Shown piece after piece: positions 43,078-52,680 of a stretch of 57,181 nt of DNA. The first letter of the stretch is position 1. Each line of letters starts with the position of its first letter. Below the pieces are notes generated by a model. That model was not told the origin of the DNA. It searched no databases and was given only the letters and a program-made list of their open reading frames with translations. The position numbers and the translations under genes were made by a program. Where the stretch lies: the NCBI GenBank assembly GCA_040007095.1, contig JBDTVS010000205.1:1-57181 (forward strand), in the 5' to 3' direction. This stretch comes from JBDTVS01 sp040007095 (GTDB lineage Bacteria > Acidobacteriota > Vicinamibacteria > Vicinamibacterales > CAVVIG01).

Positions 43078-44277
43078 TTACCGTGATGGATCGTTGGCGC
43101 CGGCGAAGGTCCAGGTGGCGCCGGTCCATCTCCACCAATTGTAGTCGTCACCCAACACGTAGATACTGCCCCGGTACCACAGAATCTGCGAGCCGTATCC
43201 GCCGGCCGCCTGGGCGTCGTCGTGCAAGATCTCCTCAGCTGGTCCCAGCGTCCACGTCGTGAGCTTGTCGTCTACGATGACGGACACCAGAGGGGCCCTC
43301 GATCCGTCGGGCGAAGCGATGCCCGACACATCCGGAACGACGTTGGCCGGTGTGAGCACAAAGCCACGACACAGCCCTTCCATGCTGCAGCTCGTGCCCG
43401 CGACTTGACCGCGATTGTTGATGCCGCCAGCGTGCGCATACTCGAAGAAGACCCACTCCTGGCCGAAGGCGGCCAGAAATCCGTGAGCCCCACCAGGGTC
43501 AATGAGTCCGCCAATGATCTCGCCACGATCGTTGATCCCTCGTGGGAGGTGGATAACAGGGGCATTCGGCGGGTCCAACAATCTCGCCACACTCCCATCA
43601 GCGTCCAATCGGAAGCTATTGCCGCCCTGCACGTGGTACCCGACGACCTGGCCACTGCGGTTGATTCCCCAGGCCTCGGTCCCAGAAGGCGGCACGGTCG
43701 GCAGATCGATCGTGACGAATCGTCCGTGAGTCCACAGGTATCCATGCGAGCCGCCGCTGTCCCCGTAGGTGCCGACGATCTGGCCGAGGTCATTGATCCC
43801 GTGGGCGATCGCCGAGGTCGCGCCGGGAGGATCGACCGTCGTGAACTCGCCATTCTCGAGCAGGAACCCGTGCGATTGGCCGTTGACCACGTACGAACCC
43901 ACAATCTGGGTTCGGCTGTTGATGCCCCAGGCCTCGGTTTTGTCGGCGTTCGACACATCGATCGGGAAATATTGCCCGTTGGTGCGAAAAAATCCGTGCG
44001 TCTTCGTCGCGGCGTCCGTGAACGCCCCGACGACCTGGCTGCGATCGTTGATCCCGTTGACAAGGGTGCCTGACGTGAGACCTGGGATGCGTGTCGCGCC
44101 GGGTACATCGATGAAGCACACCGAAAAAAGCGGTCCTCCCGTACCATAGACGCCAGCCACACTAAGCAAGGCTATTGGCTTCTCAAAACAGTTTCCGTCG
44201 AAGTCGGCAGCGTCAGCAGTGCTGGCACCAAAGAGGACGGATGTTGCGACGATCGCGCGGAGCAGATAGCTTTGCAT
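43078..44277 (-). CDS. Secreted HAF-repeat protein
   Basis: The 399-residue product has a signal peptide (YLLRAIVATSVLFGASTADA) and about six HAF-type repeats of 45-50 residues, each of the form G-I-N-x-x-x-Q-I/V-V-G-x-x-x-x ... G-F-L-x-x-x-G-x-F-x-x-I-D-x-P (e.g. AWGINSRTQIVGSYVVNGQS, GINDLGQIVGTYGDSGGSHG). These repeats usually build a beta-propeller. The C-terminus has a Trp-rich piece (YNWWRWTGATWTFAG) unlike the repeats and common in surface proteins of Acidobacteriota. Function unknown; exported. Confidence 0.85.
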   Translation of the reverse strand: MQSYLLRAIVATSVLFGASTADAADFDGNCFEKPIALLSVAGVYGTGGPLFSVCFIDVPGATRIPGLTSGTLVNGINDRSQVVGAFTDAATKTHGFFRTNGQYFPIDVSNADKTEAWGINSRTQIVGSYVVNGQSHGFLLENGEFTTVDPPGATSAIAHGINDLGQIVGTYGDSGGSHGYLWTHGRFVTIDLPTVPPSGTEAWGINRSGQVVGYHVQGGNSFRLDADGSVARLLDPPNAPVIHLPRGINDRGEIIGGLIDPGGAHGFLAAFGQEWVFFEYAHAGGINNRGQVAGTSCSMEGLCRGFVLTPANVVPDVSGIASPDGSRAPLVSVIVDDKLTTWTLGPAEEILHDDAQAAGGYGSQILWYRGSIYVLGDDYNWWRWTGATWTFAGANDPSR

Positions 44278-44698
44278 GATTAACCTCGCGCATGACTGAA
44301 CGACATGAAGGCGACGCGTCTGCCGGCTTCACCGCCGGTGCATCGTCAGGACGTCACCGACGCTGCGCTGAGGGGCAACACCAATGCCACCTCCTTTCGT
44401 CGAGCACGCCAGCTGAACCTCGACAGGTCCGCGTGCTTACCGCCGCGCGTGCGTTCTGATCGGTCGGCTACCTCATCGCCACGTCGACCGATCCGCCCCG
44501 CCTGTACCGACTGCTGACCCTCGATGTGGTGCCACTGAAGGTGAATCCCACGTCGAACGCCAAATTGAATGAGCACGGATCAGTGAACGTATAGCGACCG
44601 GTCAACGTGAGTGGCTGCGGGTCGAGGCGCCGCTGCTCGTTGGCCGGGCGCGAACTTGACCTTCCGCGTTACACTTAGAGAGCACGCCTGTTAAACCA
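44278..44698. other. Intergenic region with a possible gene scrap
   Basis: In 421 bp no intact gene is found. On the minus strand, between about 44480 and 44650, a frame reads PQPLTLTGRYTFTDPCSFNL and AFDVGFTFSGTTSRVSSR and stops; it is beta-strand-like and may be the tail of a decayed secreted-protein gene. No start or ribosome site is present. Confidence 0.35.
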
Positions 44699-47254
44699 AT
44701 GTCCTTGATACGGGTGAAATCGTCAGGCCACGTGGCCAACCGTGGGCTGAGACGCTTCCCGATGCTGGTCGCCGTGTGCTTGTGCCTGGCGAGCATGGGG
44801 CGCGGGCTGGCAACGCTCGAGCTGCAGGCCGCCTCGCCGGGCGTGCGGCCGCAGGGGGCGCCGGAGGCTGCGCCGCCGCGCGCGGTCCTCGATAAGTACT
44901 GCGTGACCTGTCACAACCAGCGGACCCGTACTGGGGGACTGGCGCTCGACACCCTCGACCTCGCCCACGTCGAGGCGCAGCCGGCCATCTGGGAAACCGT
45001 GGCGCGCAAGGTGCGGACCCGGGCCATGCCGCCGCAGGGAATGCCGCGGCCCGACGAAGCGGCCATGGCGTCGCTGACGTCATGGCTCAGTGGGGAGCTC
45101 GACCGGGCCGGCGCGGTACCCAATCCGGGGCGGCCGCTGCTGCATCGCCTCAACCGCGCGGAGTACGGCAACGTCATCCGCGATCTGCTCGCGGTCGAGG
45201 TGGACGTACGGTCGCTGCTGCCCGCGGACGACTCGGCGTTCGGCTTCGACAACAACGCCGATCTCCTGGTCGTCTCTCCCTCGCTGCTCGAGCGGTATCT
45301 CACCGCCGCGGATCGGGTGAGCGCGCTGGCCGTCGGCGATCCGACGACCGCGCCAGGCTCAGAGACCTACTACACGCGCGGCGATCAGTCGCAAAGCCAG
45401 CAGCTCGAAGGCTTGCCGCTCGGCACGGTCGGTGGCATCGGTGTCCGTCACACGTTTCCGCTCGATGCCGAGTACGAATTTCATGTAACCCTGACGCGAA
45501 CGAACCTCGAGGCGATTCGTGGCCTCGAGCACGAGCACCAGCTCGAGGTTACCGTCGACGGCGAGCGCGTATTCCTCGCCCCCATCGGCGGAAAGAACGA
45601 AGCCGGCCAGACCGGCGCCATCACCGCGAGATCGGACGCCACCGACGCGCGGCTGCGCGTGCGCGTGCCGGTGAAAGCGGGACCGCGGCTGGTGGCGGCT
45701 ACTTTTATCCGCAAGATCGCCGAGAACACGAACCGCCTCCGTCCGTTCCTCCGCAGCAACGCCGGCACATACGACTCCACGGGGCGGCCGCACGTGAAGT
45801 CGTTGACGGTGACCGGACCGTTCAACCCGACCGGTCCTGGCGACACGCCGAGCCGCCGGCGCATTTTCAGCTGCCGGCCCCCGACGTCTCGCGGGTCGAG
45901 CGAGTCGAAGACCCGTCCTGATGCGGCGGACACCGACGAGGCGAGGTCCCGGCGTAGCTCGCCTACCACTGACGCGAGCGAAGACGGATGTGCGCAGAAG
46001 ATTCTCACCGCGCTCGCCCGGCGCGCCTACCGGCGTCCGGTGGGCGAGTCCGACCTGGCGCCGCTATTGACGTTCTATCGCGAGGGCCGGCGGAAGGGCA
46101 CCTTCGAAACGGGTGTGCAGCTCGCCTTGCGCCGCCTGCTGGCGAGCCCGACGTTCGTGTTCCGCGTCGAAGAAGATCCGGCAACGCTCGCTGGCGGTGC
46201 CACCTATCGAGTGAGCGACGTGGAGCTGGCGTCCCGTCTGTCGTTCTTCCTCTGGAGCAGCATGCCGGACGACGCGCTGCTCGATCTGGCCGCGTCGAAT
46301 CGTCTCCACGTGCCGGCGGTGCTGGAGGCCCAGGTGCGGCGCATGCTCGCCGACCCGAAGGCCGACGCCCTGGTCGAGAACTTCGCCGGGCAGTGGCTGC
46401 ACATCCGCAACCTCCAGAACGTCGCCCCCAACACCGACGAGTTTCCGGATTTCGACAACGACCTGCGCGACGCGTTCCGGCGCGAAACGGAGCTGTTCTT
46501 CCGGAGCATCATGCACGAGGACCGGAACGTCCTCGACCTGATGACCGCCGACTACACGTTCGTGAACGAGCGGCTCGGGAAGCACTACGGCATACCCGGT
46601 GTGTACGGCAGCCAGTTCCGCCGCGTGACGCTGACCGATGACGCGCGGCGCGGGTTGCTCGGCAAGGGCAGCATCCTGCTCGCCACGTCCCACGCCGACC
46701 GCACCGGGCCGACGCTGCGCGGCAAGTGGATTCTCGAAAACCTGCTCGGGACGCCGCCGCCGGCGCCGCCCGCCAACGTGCCGCCGTTCGAGCAGACCGC
46801 GGGGCCCACGCCGCGCACGATCCGGGAGCGCATGGAGATCCACCGCGCCAACCCGTCCTGCGCGAGCTGTCACCGATCGATGGACGGCCTGGGGTTCACC
46901 CTCGAGAACTTCAACGCCGTCGGTGCGTGGCGCACGCGCGACGCCGGCTACGACGTCAACGCACAGGGCACGATGGCCGACGGCGAGATCGCAGTCGGTG
47001 TGGCAGGGCTTCGCGGGGCGCTGCTCAAGCGGCCTGAAGTGTTCGTCCAGACGCTGACCGAGAAGTTGATGACCTACGGTCTCGGTCGCGGGCTGCAGTA
47101 TTACGACATGCCCGTGGTGCGCGCCATCCTGCGCGACGCGGCGGGCCAAGGCAATCGGTTCTCGTCGATCATTCTGGGGATCGTGAAGAGCCCCGCGTTC
47201 GAGATGCGCAAGAAGGCGGACGCTGCGGCGTCCCGGGTCGATCAGGCTCAGTGA
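44699..47254 (+). CDS. DUF1592/DUF1588-type cytochrome c protein
   Basis: The 851-residue protein has a signal (LVAVCLCLASMGRGLATLEL), an N-terminal c-type heme motif CVTCHNQRTR (about residue 68), DUF1587 (LHRLNRAEYGNVIRDLLAVE), DUF1595/DUF1592 (SRLSFFLWSSMPDDALLDLA), DUF1588 with a second C-x-x-C-H (NPSCASCHRSMDGLG, about 720) and DUF1585. This is the planctomycete/acidobacterial 'PSCyt' multidomain protein thought to act in periplasmic redox or polymer breakdown. The next gene, DUF1552, starts ten bases later, the usual pairing. Confidence 0.92.
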   Translation: MSLIRVKSSGHVANRGLRRFPMLVAVCLCLASMGRGLATLELQAASPGVRPQGAPEAAPPRAVLDKYCVTCHNQRTRTGGLALDTLDLAHVEAQPAIWETVARKVRTRAMPPQGMPRPDEAAMASLTSWLSGELDRAGAVPNPGRPLLHRLNRAEYGNVIRDLLAVEVDVRSLLPADDSAFGFDNNADLLVVSPSLLERYLTAADRVSALAVGDPTTAPGSETYYTRGDQSQSQQLEGLPLGTVGGIGVRHTFPLDAEYEFHVTLTRTNLEAIRGLEHEHQLEVTVDGERVFLAPIGGKNEAGQTGAITARSDATDARLRVRVPVKAGPRLVAATFIRKIAENTNRLRPFLRSNAGTYDSTGRPHVKSLTVTGPFNPTGPGDTPSRRRIFSCRPPTSRGSSESKTRPDAADTDEARSRRSSPTTDASEDGCAQKILTALARRAYRRPVGESDLAPLLTFYREGRRKGTFETGVQLALRRLLASPTFVFRVEEDPATLAGGATYRVSDVELASRLSFFLWSSMPDDALLDLAASNRLHVPAVLEAQVRRMLADPKADALVENFAGQWLHIRNLQNVAPNTDEFPDFDNDLRDAFRRETELFFRSIMHEDRNVLDLMTADYTFVNERLGKHYGIPGVYGSQFRRVTLTDDARRGLLGKGSILLATSHADRTGPTLRGKWILENLLGTPPPAPPANVPPFEQTAGPTPRTIRERMEIHRANPSCASCHRSMDGLGFTLENFNAVGAWRTRDAGYDVNAQGTMADGEIAVGVAGLRGALLKRPEVFVQTLTEKLMTYGLGRGLQYYDMPVVRAILRDAAGQGNRFSSIILGIVKSPAFEMRKKADAAASRVDQAQ

Positions 47255-47264
47255 GGGAATCCCA

Positions 47265-48602
47265 ATGTTCGTAGCCAAGAGGGCGTTGTCTCGACGGACG
47301 ATGTTGCGGGGAATGGGCACGGCGGTCGCATTGCCGTTTCTCGAGTCGATGGTTCCGGCGTTCACCGGACTGGCGCAGACCCCGGCGAACCCTCCGCAGC
47401 GGTTCGGTGCGGTGTACTTCCCCAACGGCACGCCGATGAATTCGCCGGTGAATTACTGGATGCCGAAGGGCACCGGCGGCGACCTCGAGATCACGCCGAT
47501 CCTCAAGCCGCTCGAGGCCTACCGCGACCAGATGACCGTCGTCGGCAACCTGTCGCGTGCCGGCGGCAAGACGGTGACCGACCACGCGGTGAGCTCGGCG
47601 GGATGGCTGAGCGGTGTCGTCGCCAGGCAGACGGAGGCGGAAGACATCAGCCTGGGCGTGACCATCGATCAGGTGATTGCCGGTCAGGTGGGCCAGGAGA
47701 CGCCGTTCCCATCGCTCGAGTTTGCGACAGAGGATTTTTCAGGGTACGTCGGCGGCTGCGTGCCCGGCTACAGCTGCACCTACATGAACACCATCTCCTG
47801 GGCGGGGCCGACGGCGCCGCTGCCGATGGAGATCAACCCGCGGGTGGCCTTCGAGCGCATGTTCGGCCGTGCCGGCGACGCCTCGGCGCGGCTCGAGCGC
47901 ATGCGCGAAAATCGCAGCATCCTCGACTCGATCGTCGGCGAGGCGCGCCAGTTGCAGAACCGGCTCGGCCCGCAGGACCGTGCGCGGCTCGACGAATACC
48001 TGGGTTCGGTGCGCGAGATCGAGCGCCGGATCGAAAAGACCGAAACGCGCAACGCCACGAGCGTCACGTCTCTGACGGCGCCGGTGGGTGTGCCCGAGGT
48101 GTTCGAAGACCACGCGGCCCTGCTGTTCGACCTGCTGGCGGTGGCCTACCAGGCCGATCTGACCCGCGTGTTCACGTTCATGATGGCGCGGGAAGCGAGC
48201 CAGCGGACCTATCCCGCGCTGAATATTCCGGAAACGCACCACGACGTATCGCACCACGGAAACCAGGCGGAGAAAATGGCGCTGCACGCAAAGATCGACA
48301 CGCACTTCGCGTCGCTGTTCGCAGCGTTCGTCGACAAGCTCCGCAAGTCGCCAGACGGCGACGGCTCGGTGCTCGATCATTCGCTGATTGTCTTTGGCGC
48401 CGGCATGAGTGACGGCCAGGCCCATTCGGCGTATCCCCTGCCGCTCTCCACGGTTGGCGGCGCGAGCGGAAAGATGAAGGGGGGCCGCTACCTCGTGGCC
48501 AACGAGTGGACGCCGGTCGCCAACTTCTGGCTGAGCGTAGCCGGGATGTTCGGCAGCCCGCTCGAGCGCTTCGGCGAGAGCACCGGCCGGGTGGATCTCT
48601 AG
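47265..48602 (+). CDS. DUF1552 protein with Tat-like signal
   Basis: The 445-residue product begins with a twin-arginine-like leader (ALSRRTMLRGMGTAVALPFL), then DUF1552: RFGAVYFPNGTPMNSPVNYW, LAVAYQADLTRVFTFMMARE, ETHHDVSHHGNQAEKMALHA, FGAGMSDGQAHSAYPLPLST. The fold is related to alkaline-phosphatase-like proteins of Planctomycetes. It pairs with the cytochrome c/DUF1592 protein; RR leaders are often exported folded with cofactors. A GAGGG ribosome site lies 7 bases upstream. Its stop overlaps the GTG start of the ankyrin gene (TAGTG). Confidence 0.9.
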   Translation: MFVAKRALSRRTMLRGMGTAVALPFLESMVPAFTGLAQTPANPPQRFGAVYFPNGTPMNSPVNYWMPKGTGGDLEITPILKPLEAYRDQMTVVGNLSRAGGKTVTDHAVSSAGWLSGVVARQTEAEDISLGVTIDQVIAGQVGQETPFPSLEFATEDFSGYVGGCVPGYSCTYMNTISWAGPTAPLPMEINPRVAFERMFGRAGDASARLERMRENRSILDSIVGEARQLQNRLGPQDRARLDEYLGSVREIERRIEKTETRNATSVTSLTAPVGVPEVFEDHAALLFDLLAVAYQADLTRVFTFMMAREASQRTYPALNIPETHHDVSHHGNQAEKMALHAKIDTHFASLFAAFVDKLRKSPDGDGSVLDHSLIVFGAGMSDGQAHSAYPLPLSTVGGASGKMKGGRYLVANEWTPVANFWLSVAGMFGSPLERFGESTGRVDL

Positions 48603-50146
48603 TGGAGTGGTACTCCCTTAGCGTGTGCAGGGCACGAGAGCATTGTTTGGGCGTACGAGTCGAAAACGCTCCAGCGTGCTCGCTGCGGGGCGTCCTGGCG
48701 TGCGCGCTCGCCGTCGGCCTGCTGGCGTGTGCTGCTGTGGGTGCGGAAGCGGCCTCGTCGCTGCCGCTCGTCGACGCCGTCAAGGACGGCAACCGCGAGA
48801 GCGTGCGGACGCTGCTGCGGCAGAAGGCGAACGTCAACGCCACCGAGGCTGACGGCACGACAGCCCTGCACTGGGCGGTTCGCGCCGACGATCAGGAACT
48901 GGTCCGTCTGCTGCTCGGAGCGGGCGCAAACGCGCGCGCGGCCAATCGATATGGCGTGACACCGCTCCAACTGGCCGCAACCAACGGCAGCGTCGCCACG
49001 GCCCAGGCGCTTCTCAAGGCGGGCGCCAATCCCAACGCCGTGCTGCCGGAGGGAGAGACGGTCCTCATGACCGCCGCCCGCACCGGCCAGCCGGATCTGC
49101 TGAAGGTGCTCCTCGATGGCGGCGCCGAGCTGAACGTCCGCGAGAAATGGTACGGCGAAACGGCGCTGATCTGGGCCGCCGCCGAGAATCATCCCGCCGC
49201 GGTGCAGCTGCTGCTCGAGCGCGGCGCCGACGTGAACCAGGCGTCCGCGCCCCTCACGTTCGCCCGCCGCCGGAACGGCCAATCGCTGCTGCCGCTCGGC
49301 AGTTGGACGCCGCTGATGTATGCGGCGCGCGAAAACGCGCTCGACGCCGGCCGTGTGCTCACGGCGGCGCATGCCGATCTCAACGCGATCGATCCCGACG
49401 GCGCAACCGCGCTCGTCATTGCGATCATCAACGCGAACTACGACTTCGCGGCCCTCCTCCTCGACGCCGGCGCCGATCCGAATATCGTCGACAAGGAGGC
49501 CGGCATGGGCGCGTTGTACGCCGCCGTCGACATGCACCGGCTGGCCATCGGGCATGGACGGCCCAACCCGCGGCCCACCGCACAGCTCGACAACGTCGAC
49601 GTGGTGCGCCGGCTTCTCGCCTGCAAGGCCGACCCGAACGCGGCGCTCAAGGCACCGATCATCCAGCGCCAACATACGGGGGGCGACGCGACCCTCGGCA
49701 AAGGGGCCACGCCGTTCATGCGCGCCGCCAAGTCGGGTGACGTCGAGGTGATGAAGCTGCTCGTCGCGGCGGGAGCCGACCCGAAGGCCACGCTGAAGAA
49801 CACGACCGCCCTGATGTTCGCCGCCGGTTTCGGCTGGCGTGACGGCAGCCCGGCGGCACCATCCTACGACCAGGGCTCACCGGAGGAGGCGACGCAGGCG
49901 ATCGCGATGCTGGTGGACCTCGGCCTCGACATCAACGCCGCCAACGACACCGGCGACACGGTGTTGCACATGGCGGTCACCGGACGCGGGTCGCCCGAGA
50001 TCGTTCGCTTCCTGCTGGCGCACGGGGCGAACCTGCAGGCCCAAAACAAACGAGGTCAGACGCCGCTCGCGGCCGCCAAGGCGAGTCGCAAGCAACTCGA
50101 CCCGCTGATCGAGATCCTCCGCACCGCCGAGACCGCCTCCCACTGA
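48602..50146 (+). CDS. Secreted ankyrin-repeat protein
   Basis: The start is chosen at GTG 48602, overlapping the preceding TAG; an internal signal peptide follows (LRGVLACALAVGLLACAAVG-AEA). After it come about ten ankyrin repeats with D-G-x-T-A-L-H-W-A, G-x-T-P-L-x-x-A-A and L-L-x-x-G-A-x-x-x-A (e.g. DGTTALHWAVRADDQELVRL, GATPFMRAAKSGDVEVMKLL). The product is about 514 residues. In Acidobacteriota and Planctomycetes this ankyrin gene follows the cytochrome/DUF1552 pair, so the three likely act together; the ankyrin part would be a periplasmic scaffold. Confidence 0.88.
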   Translation: MEWYSLSVCRAREHCLGVRVENAPACSLRGVLACALAVGLLACAAVGAEAASSLPLVDAVKDGNRESVRTLLRQKANVNATEADGTTALHWAVRADDQELVRLLLGAGANARAANRYGVTPLQLAATNGSVATAQALLKAGANPNAVLPEGETVLMTAARTGQPDLLKVLLDGGAELNVREKWYGETALIWAAAENHPAAVQLLLERGADVNQASAPLTFARRRNGQSLLPLGSWTPLMYAARENALDAGRVLTAAHADLNAIDPDGATALVIAIINANYDFAALLLDAGADPNIVDKEAGMGALYAAVDMHRLAIGHGRPNPRPTAQLDNVDVVRRLLACKADPNAALKAPIIQRQHTGGDATLGKGATPFMRAAKSGDVEVMKLLVAAGADPKATLKNTTALMFAAGFGWRDGSPAAPSYDQGSPEEATQAIAMLVDLGLDINAANDTGDTVLHMAVTGRGSPEIVRFLLAHGANLQAQNKRGQTPLAAAKASRKQLDPLIEILRTAETASH

Positions 50147-50208
50147 ATTCGATCGACCAGCCTCTGACCAGCGACGCGCAGAAACCTTCCGGAGCCGTTG
50201 CGGCCCTC

Positions 50209-51732
50209 GTGCGCGCCATGCGCTCGCCGCGAACGGCTGCGGTCGCGCTCCTGTCGTTCTCTTCTGGTCTCCCACTCGGCCTCGTGTGGTTCGCGATTCC
50301 CGACTGGATGCGCGACATCGGCGTGGACATCCGACTCGTCGGACTGCTCTCCCTGGCTCAGGCTCCCTGGGCGTTCAAGGTGGCGTGGTCGCCGCTGATG
50401 GACCGCTATGTCCCGCCCTTCTGGGGACGTCGGCGTGGGTGGATGGCCTTGACGCAGGTCTTGTTGTGCGCGCTCGGCCTGGTGCTCGCCGGGTTGGGAC
50501 AACGGCCGGAAGCCCTGTGGGTGGTGGGTGCGGTCGCGTTGGCGACCGGGCTTGCCTCGGCCTCGCAGGACATCGCGTTCGACGCGTACACCGTCGAGAT
50601 CCTCCGACCGGAAGAACACGGCGTTGCCGTCGGCGCACGCACCGCCGCGTATCGGGCCGCCATGGCTGTCTCGGGCGGCGCCGCCATCACGCTGGCGGCG
50701 CACTGGGGCTGGCCGTTCGTCAACGTGCTGCTGGCACTGCTTTACATCCCGATCCTGCTTGTGACGTGGAGGTCGCCGGAGCCTGAAACCTCGACCGCGG
50801 CGCCTCGCACGGTGCGCGACGCTGTCTGGTTGCCGTTCCTGGAAATGCTTTCGCGTCCCCGCGCGATCGAAATTCTCGCGTTCGTGGTGCTCTACAAGCT
50901 GGCCGATCAGTTGTCTCAGGCGCTGACGCGCCCGTTTCTCATCGATATGGGCTACAGCGCGGAGCACCGCGGCCTCGCGCTGGCCACCGTCGGTCTGGTG
51001 GCCACGGTCGGCGGTGCGGTCATCGGTGGTTGGGTGACGACGCTGGCCGGCCTGGGCCACTCGCTGTGGCTGTTCGGACTGCTCCAGGTCTTCTCGAACG
51101 GGGGCTACTGGCTGCTCGCGCAGACGAGTGCACCGCACCTGCCGCTGATGTACGCGGCCACGAGCTTCGAGCTCCTGACGTCCGGCATGGGGACGGGCGC
51201 ATTTTCCGTCCTGCTGCTTCGCCTTACCGAGAGGCGATTCTCAGCGACGCAGTACGCGCTCTTCTCCAGTCTGTTCGCGCTGCCGCGCGTCCTCGCCGGA
51301 CCCATCGCCGGTTTTGCGGTCGATGCGTTCGGCTGGTCGGCCTTCTATCTCGCGACGATGGTGTGCGGCATTCCTGGATTGCTGATGCTGGCGCGATTCG
51401 CCCCCATCGGCGTGCGGGAACCCCGGATCACCACAGCCGATCTGGACCAGATGCCGTCGTCGTCACGCGAGGCTGGGTTCGTCGTGCGCGGCGTGGCAAT
51501 CGGACTCGCGGCCGGCCTTGCCGCGTCGCTCGCGGTCGCCTTGATGTCCGCGCTCGACACCATGCGTGCGACACCTGGATCGGGGCTGCCGTTCGGCGCG
51601 GCGTGGTCCGCGACCTGGCGTCCCGGCAGCGTGGGTGGCTGGCTGCAACTCGCCAGCATCGTGTTGTTCGCGTGTGCCAGCGCCCTCGCCTCGGTGGCGG
51701 CGAGGGCCGCCCGATATCGAACGGGCCGGTAG
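50209..51732 (+). CDS. AmpG-like MFS transporter
   Basis: The product (507 residues from GTG 50209; an ATG three codons later is equally possible) has about 12-14 spans with the AmpG opening FSSGLPLGLVWFAIPDWM, WSPLMDRYVPPFWGRRRGW (loop 2-3 of MFS), SASQDIAFDAYTVEIL and TVRDAVWLPFLEM. AmpG permeases import anhydro-muropeptides or related solutes. The extra C-terminal span pair is common in this lineage. No ampD or beta-lactamase regulator is adjacent, so the substrate is a family-based guess. It follows the ankyrin gene by 62 bp. Confidence 0.85.
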   Translation: MRAMRSPRTAAVALLSFSSGLPLGLVWFAIPDWMRDIGVDIRLVGLLSLAQAPWAFKVAWSPLMDRYVPPFWGRRRGWMALTQVLLCALGLVLAGLGQRPEALWVVGAVALATGLASASQDIAFDAYTVEILRPEEHGVAVGARTAAYRAAMAVSGGAAITLAAHWGWPFVNVLLALLYIPILLVTWRSPEPETSTAAPRTVRDAVWLPFLEMLSRPRAIEILAFVVLYKLADQLSQALTRPFLIDMGYSAEHRGLALATVGLVATVGGAVIGGWVTTLAGLGHSLWLFGLLQVFSNGGYWLLAQTSAPHLPLMYAATSFELLTSGMGTGAFSVLLLRLTERRFSATQYALFSSLFALPRVLAGPIAGFAVDAFGWSAFYLATMVCGIPGLLMLARFAPIGVREPRITTADLDQMPSSSREAGFVVRGVAIGLAAGLAASLAVALMSALDTMRATPGSGLPFGAAWSATWRPGSVGGWLQLASIVLFACASALASVAARAARYRTGR

Positions 51733-51764
51733 TCGGCCACTGTCGACGGCTTCGCGAGGTTCAC

Positions 51765-51809
51765 CACCGAGGCCACCGAGATCACCGAGATCACCGAGAT
51801 CACCGAGAA
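51765..51809. repeat. Five 9-bp tandem repeats (CACCGAGAT)
   Basis: Units CACCGAGGC, CACCGAGAT x3 and CACCGAGAA follow each other in the gap after the transporter gene. A related degenerate run (ACCGAGATCAGCGAGATCAGC) occurs at about 55790-55810. This looks like slippage-expanded intergenic sequence. Confidence 0.75.
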
Positions 51810-51943
51810 GACATTCTGCCGTTGCCTCGGTGTGCTCGGTGATTGACGTGAAACTGCCCCACCGACGGGTCGCGCAACTCGGCGATGTAGTCCTCCGCCG
51901 TGGGACGGGGGCGGGGTCTGAGAACGCCGACCGTCCGCCCGGC

Positions 51944-52525
51944 CTACTGGCCCCTTCGGCCGGCTGGTGCACCGCGGCCCGCCGCCGGCGCGGCAGCCGG
52001 TGGCGCGATGCCCTTGGCGCGCATGTAGACGCCGACGATGCCAAACGATTCGAGGCCGTGCGAAAGCAGAGCCGAGGCCACCGCGCCGCGCGCGGTCTCG
52101 CCCTCCCCCTGCTTGATCATCTGCAGCGCGTTTTGTTCGGTCAGCGACGACATCGCACCGTCGCAGAACGCGAACGCGTCGGCCAGTGCTTTGATCAATT
52201 CCGCCTTGGTAGTCTTTTTCTCGTTGCTCTGGGCCGGGCTCGGGCTCGGCACGCCCTTGAGGGTGGCGCAGTTGGTGAACTGGTTGTCGGCCTGGTGTCC
52301 GATCCACTGGCCATACGTACGGAGATCGGGGTCCGGCGCCGGCTTGAATCCATAGTTGGCCTCGGGCATCTTCTCGGCCGCCTGCGTGAGGTTTCCCTTG
52401 AGAGTCGCGTAGGCATTCTGCATGCTGGTGGCGAGACCTACTTTCTGCCCCGCGGTCGGCGCCTGGGCTGCCGCGCACACCGTGAACACCATCAGTCCCG
52501 CCGCGATATAAATCGTTCGCTTCAT
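51944..52525 (-). CDS. Secreted DinB-like protein
   Basis: From ATG 52525 (AAAGGA six bases upstream) the 193-residue product has a signal peptide (IYIAAGLMVFTVCAAAQAPT), a four-helix DinB/YfiT-like body (KGNLTQAAEKMPEANYGFKP, WIGHQADNQFTNCATLKG, ALADAFAFCDGAMSSLTEQN) and an Ala/Gly/Arg-rich tail. The metal-binding His residues of DinB are partly present (WIGHQ; LLSHGLES). Exported DinB-like proteins are frequent in Acidobacteriota and of unknown function. Confidence 0.82.
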   Translation of the reverse strand: MKRTIYIAAGLMVFTVCAAAQAPTAGQKVGLATSMQNAYATLKGNLTQAAEKMPEANYGFKPAPDPDLRTYGQWIGHQADNQFTNCATLKGVPSPSPAQSNEKKTTKAELIKALADAFAFCDGAMSSLTEQNALQMIKQGEGETARGAVASALLSHGLESFGIVGVYMRAKGIAPPAAAPAAGRGAPAGRRGQ

Positions 52526-52680
52526 GGGCGTTCCTTTCAACAACCGCGTGAACCGTCGTCCGAGACGTGGCGAGCTATCAGTCGAGCACAATTCAGCGCC
52601 GCCTCAAGCGGTGGCGTATTGTATCTTCCCCACACTGCCGCTTGATCAGGAATGGTTTGAAAGTGGCGACTTCATCCGAC

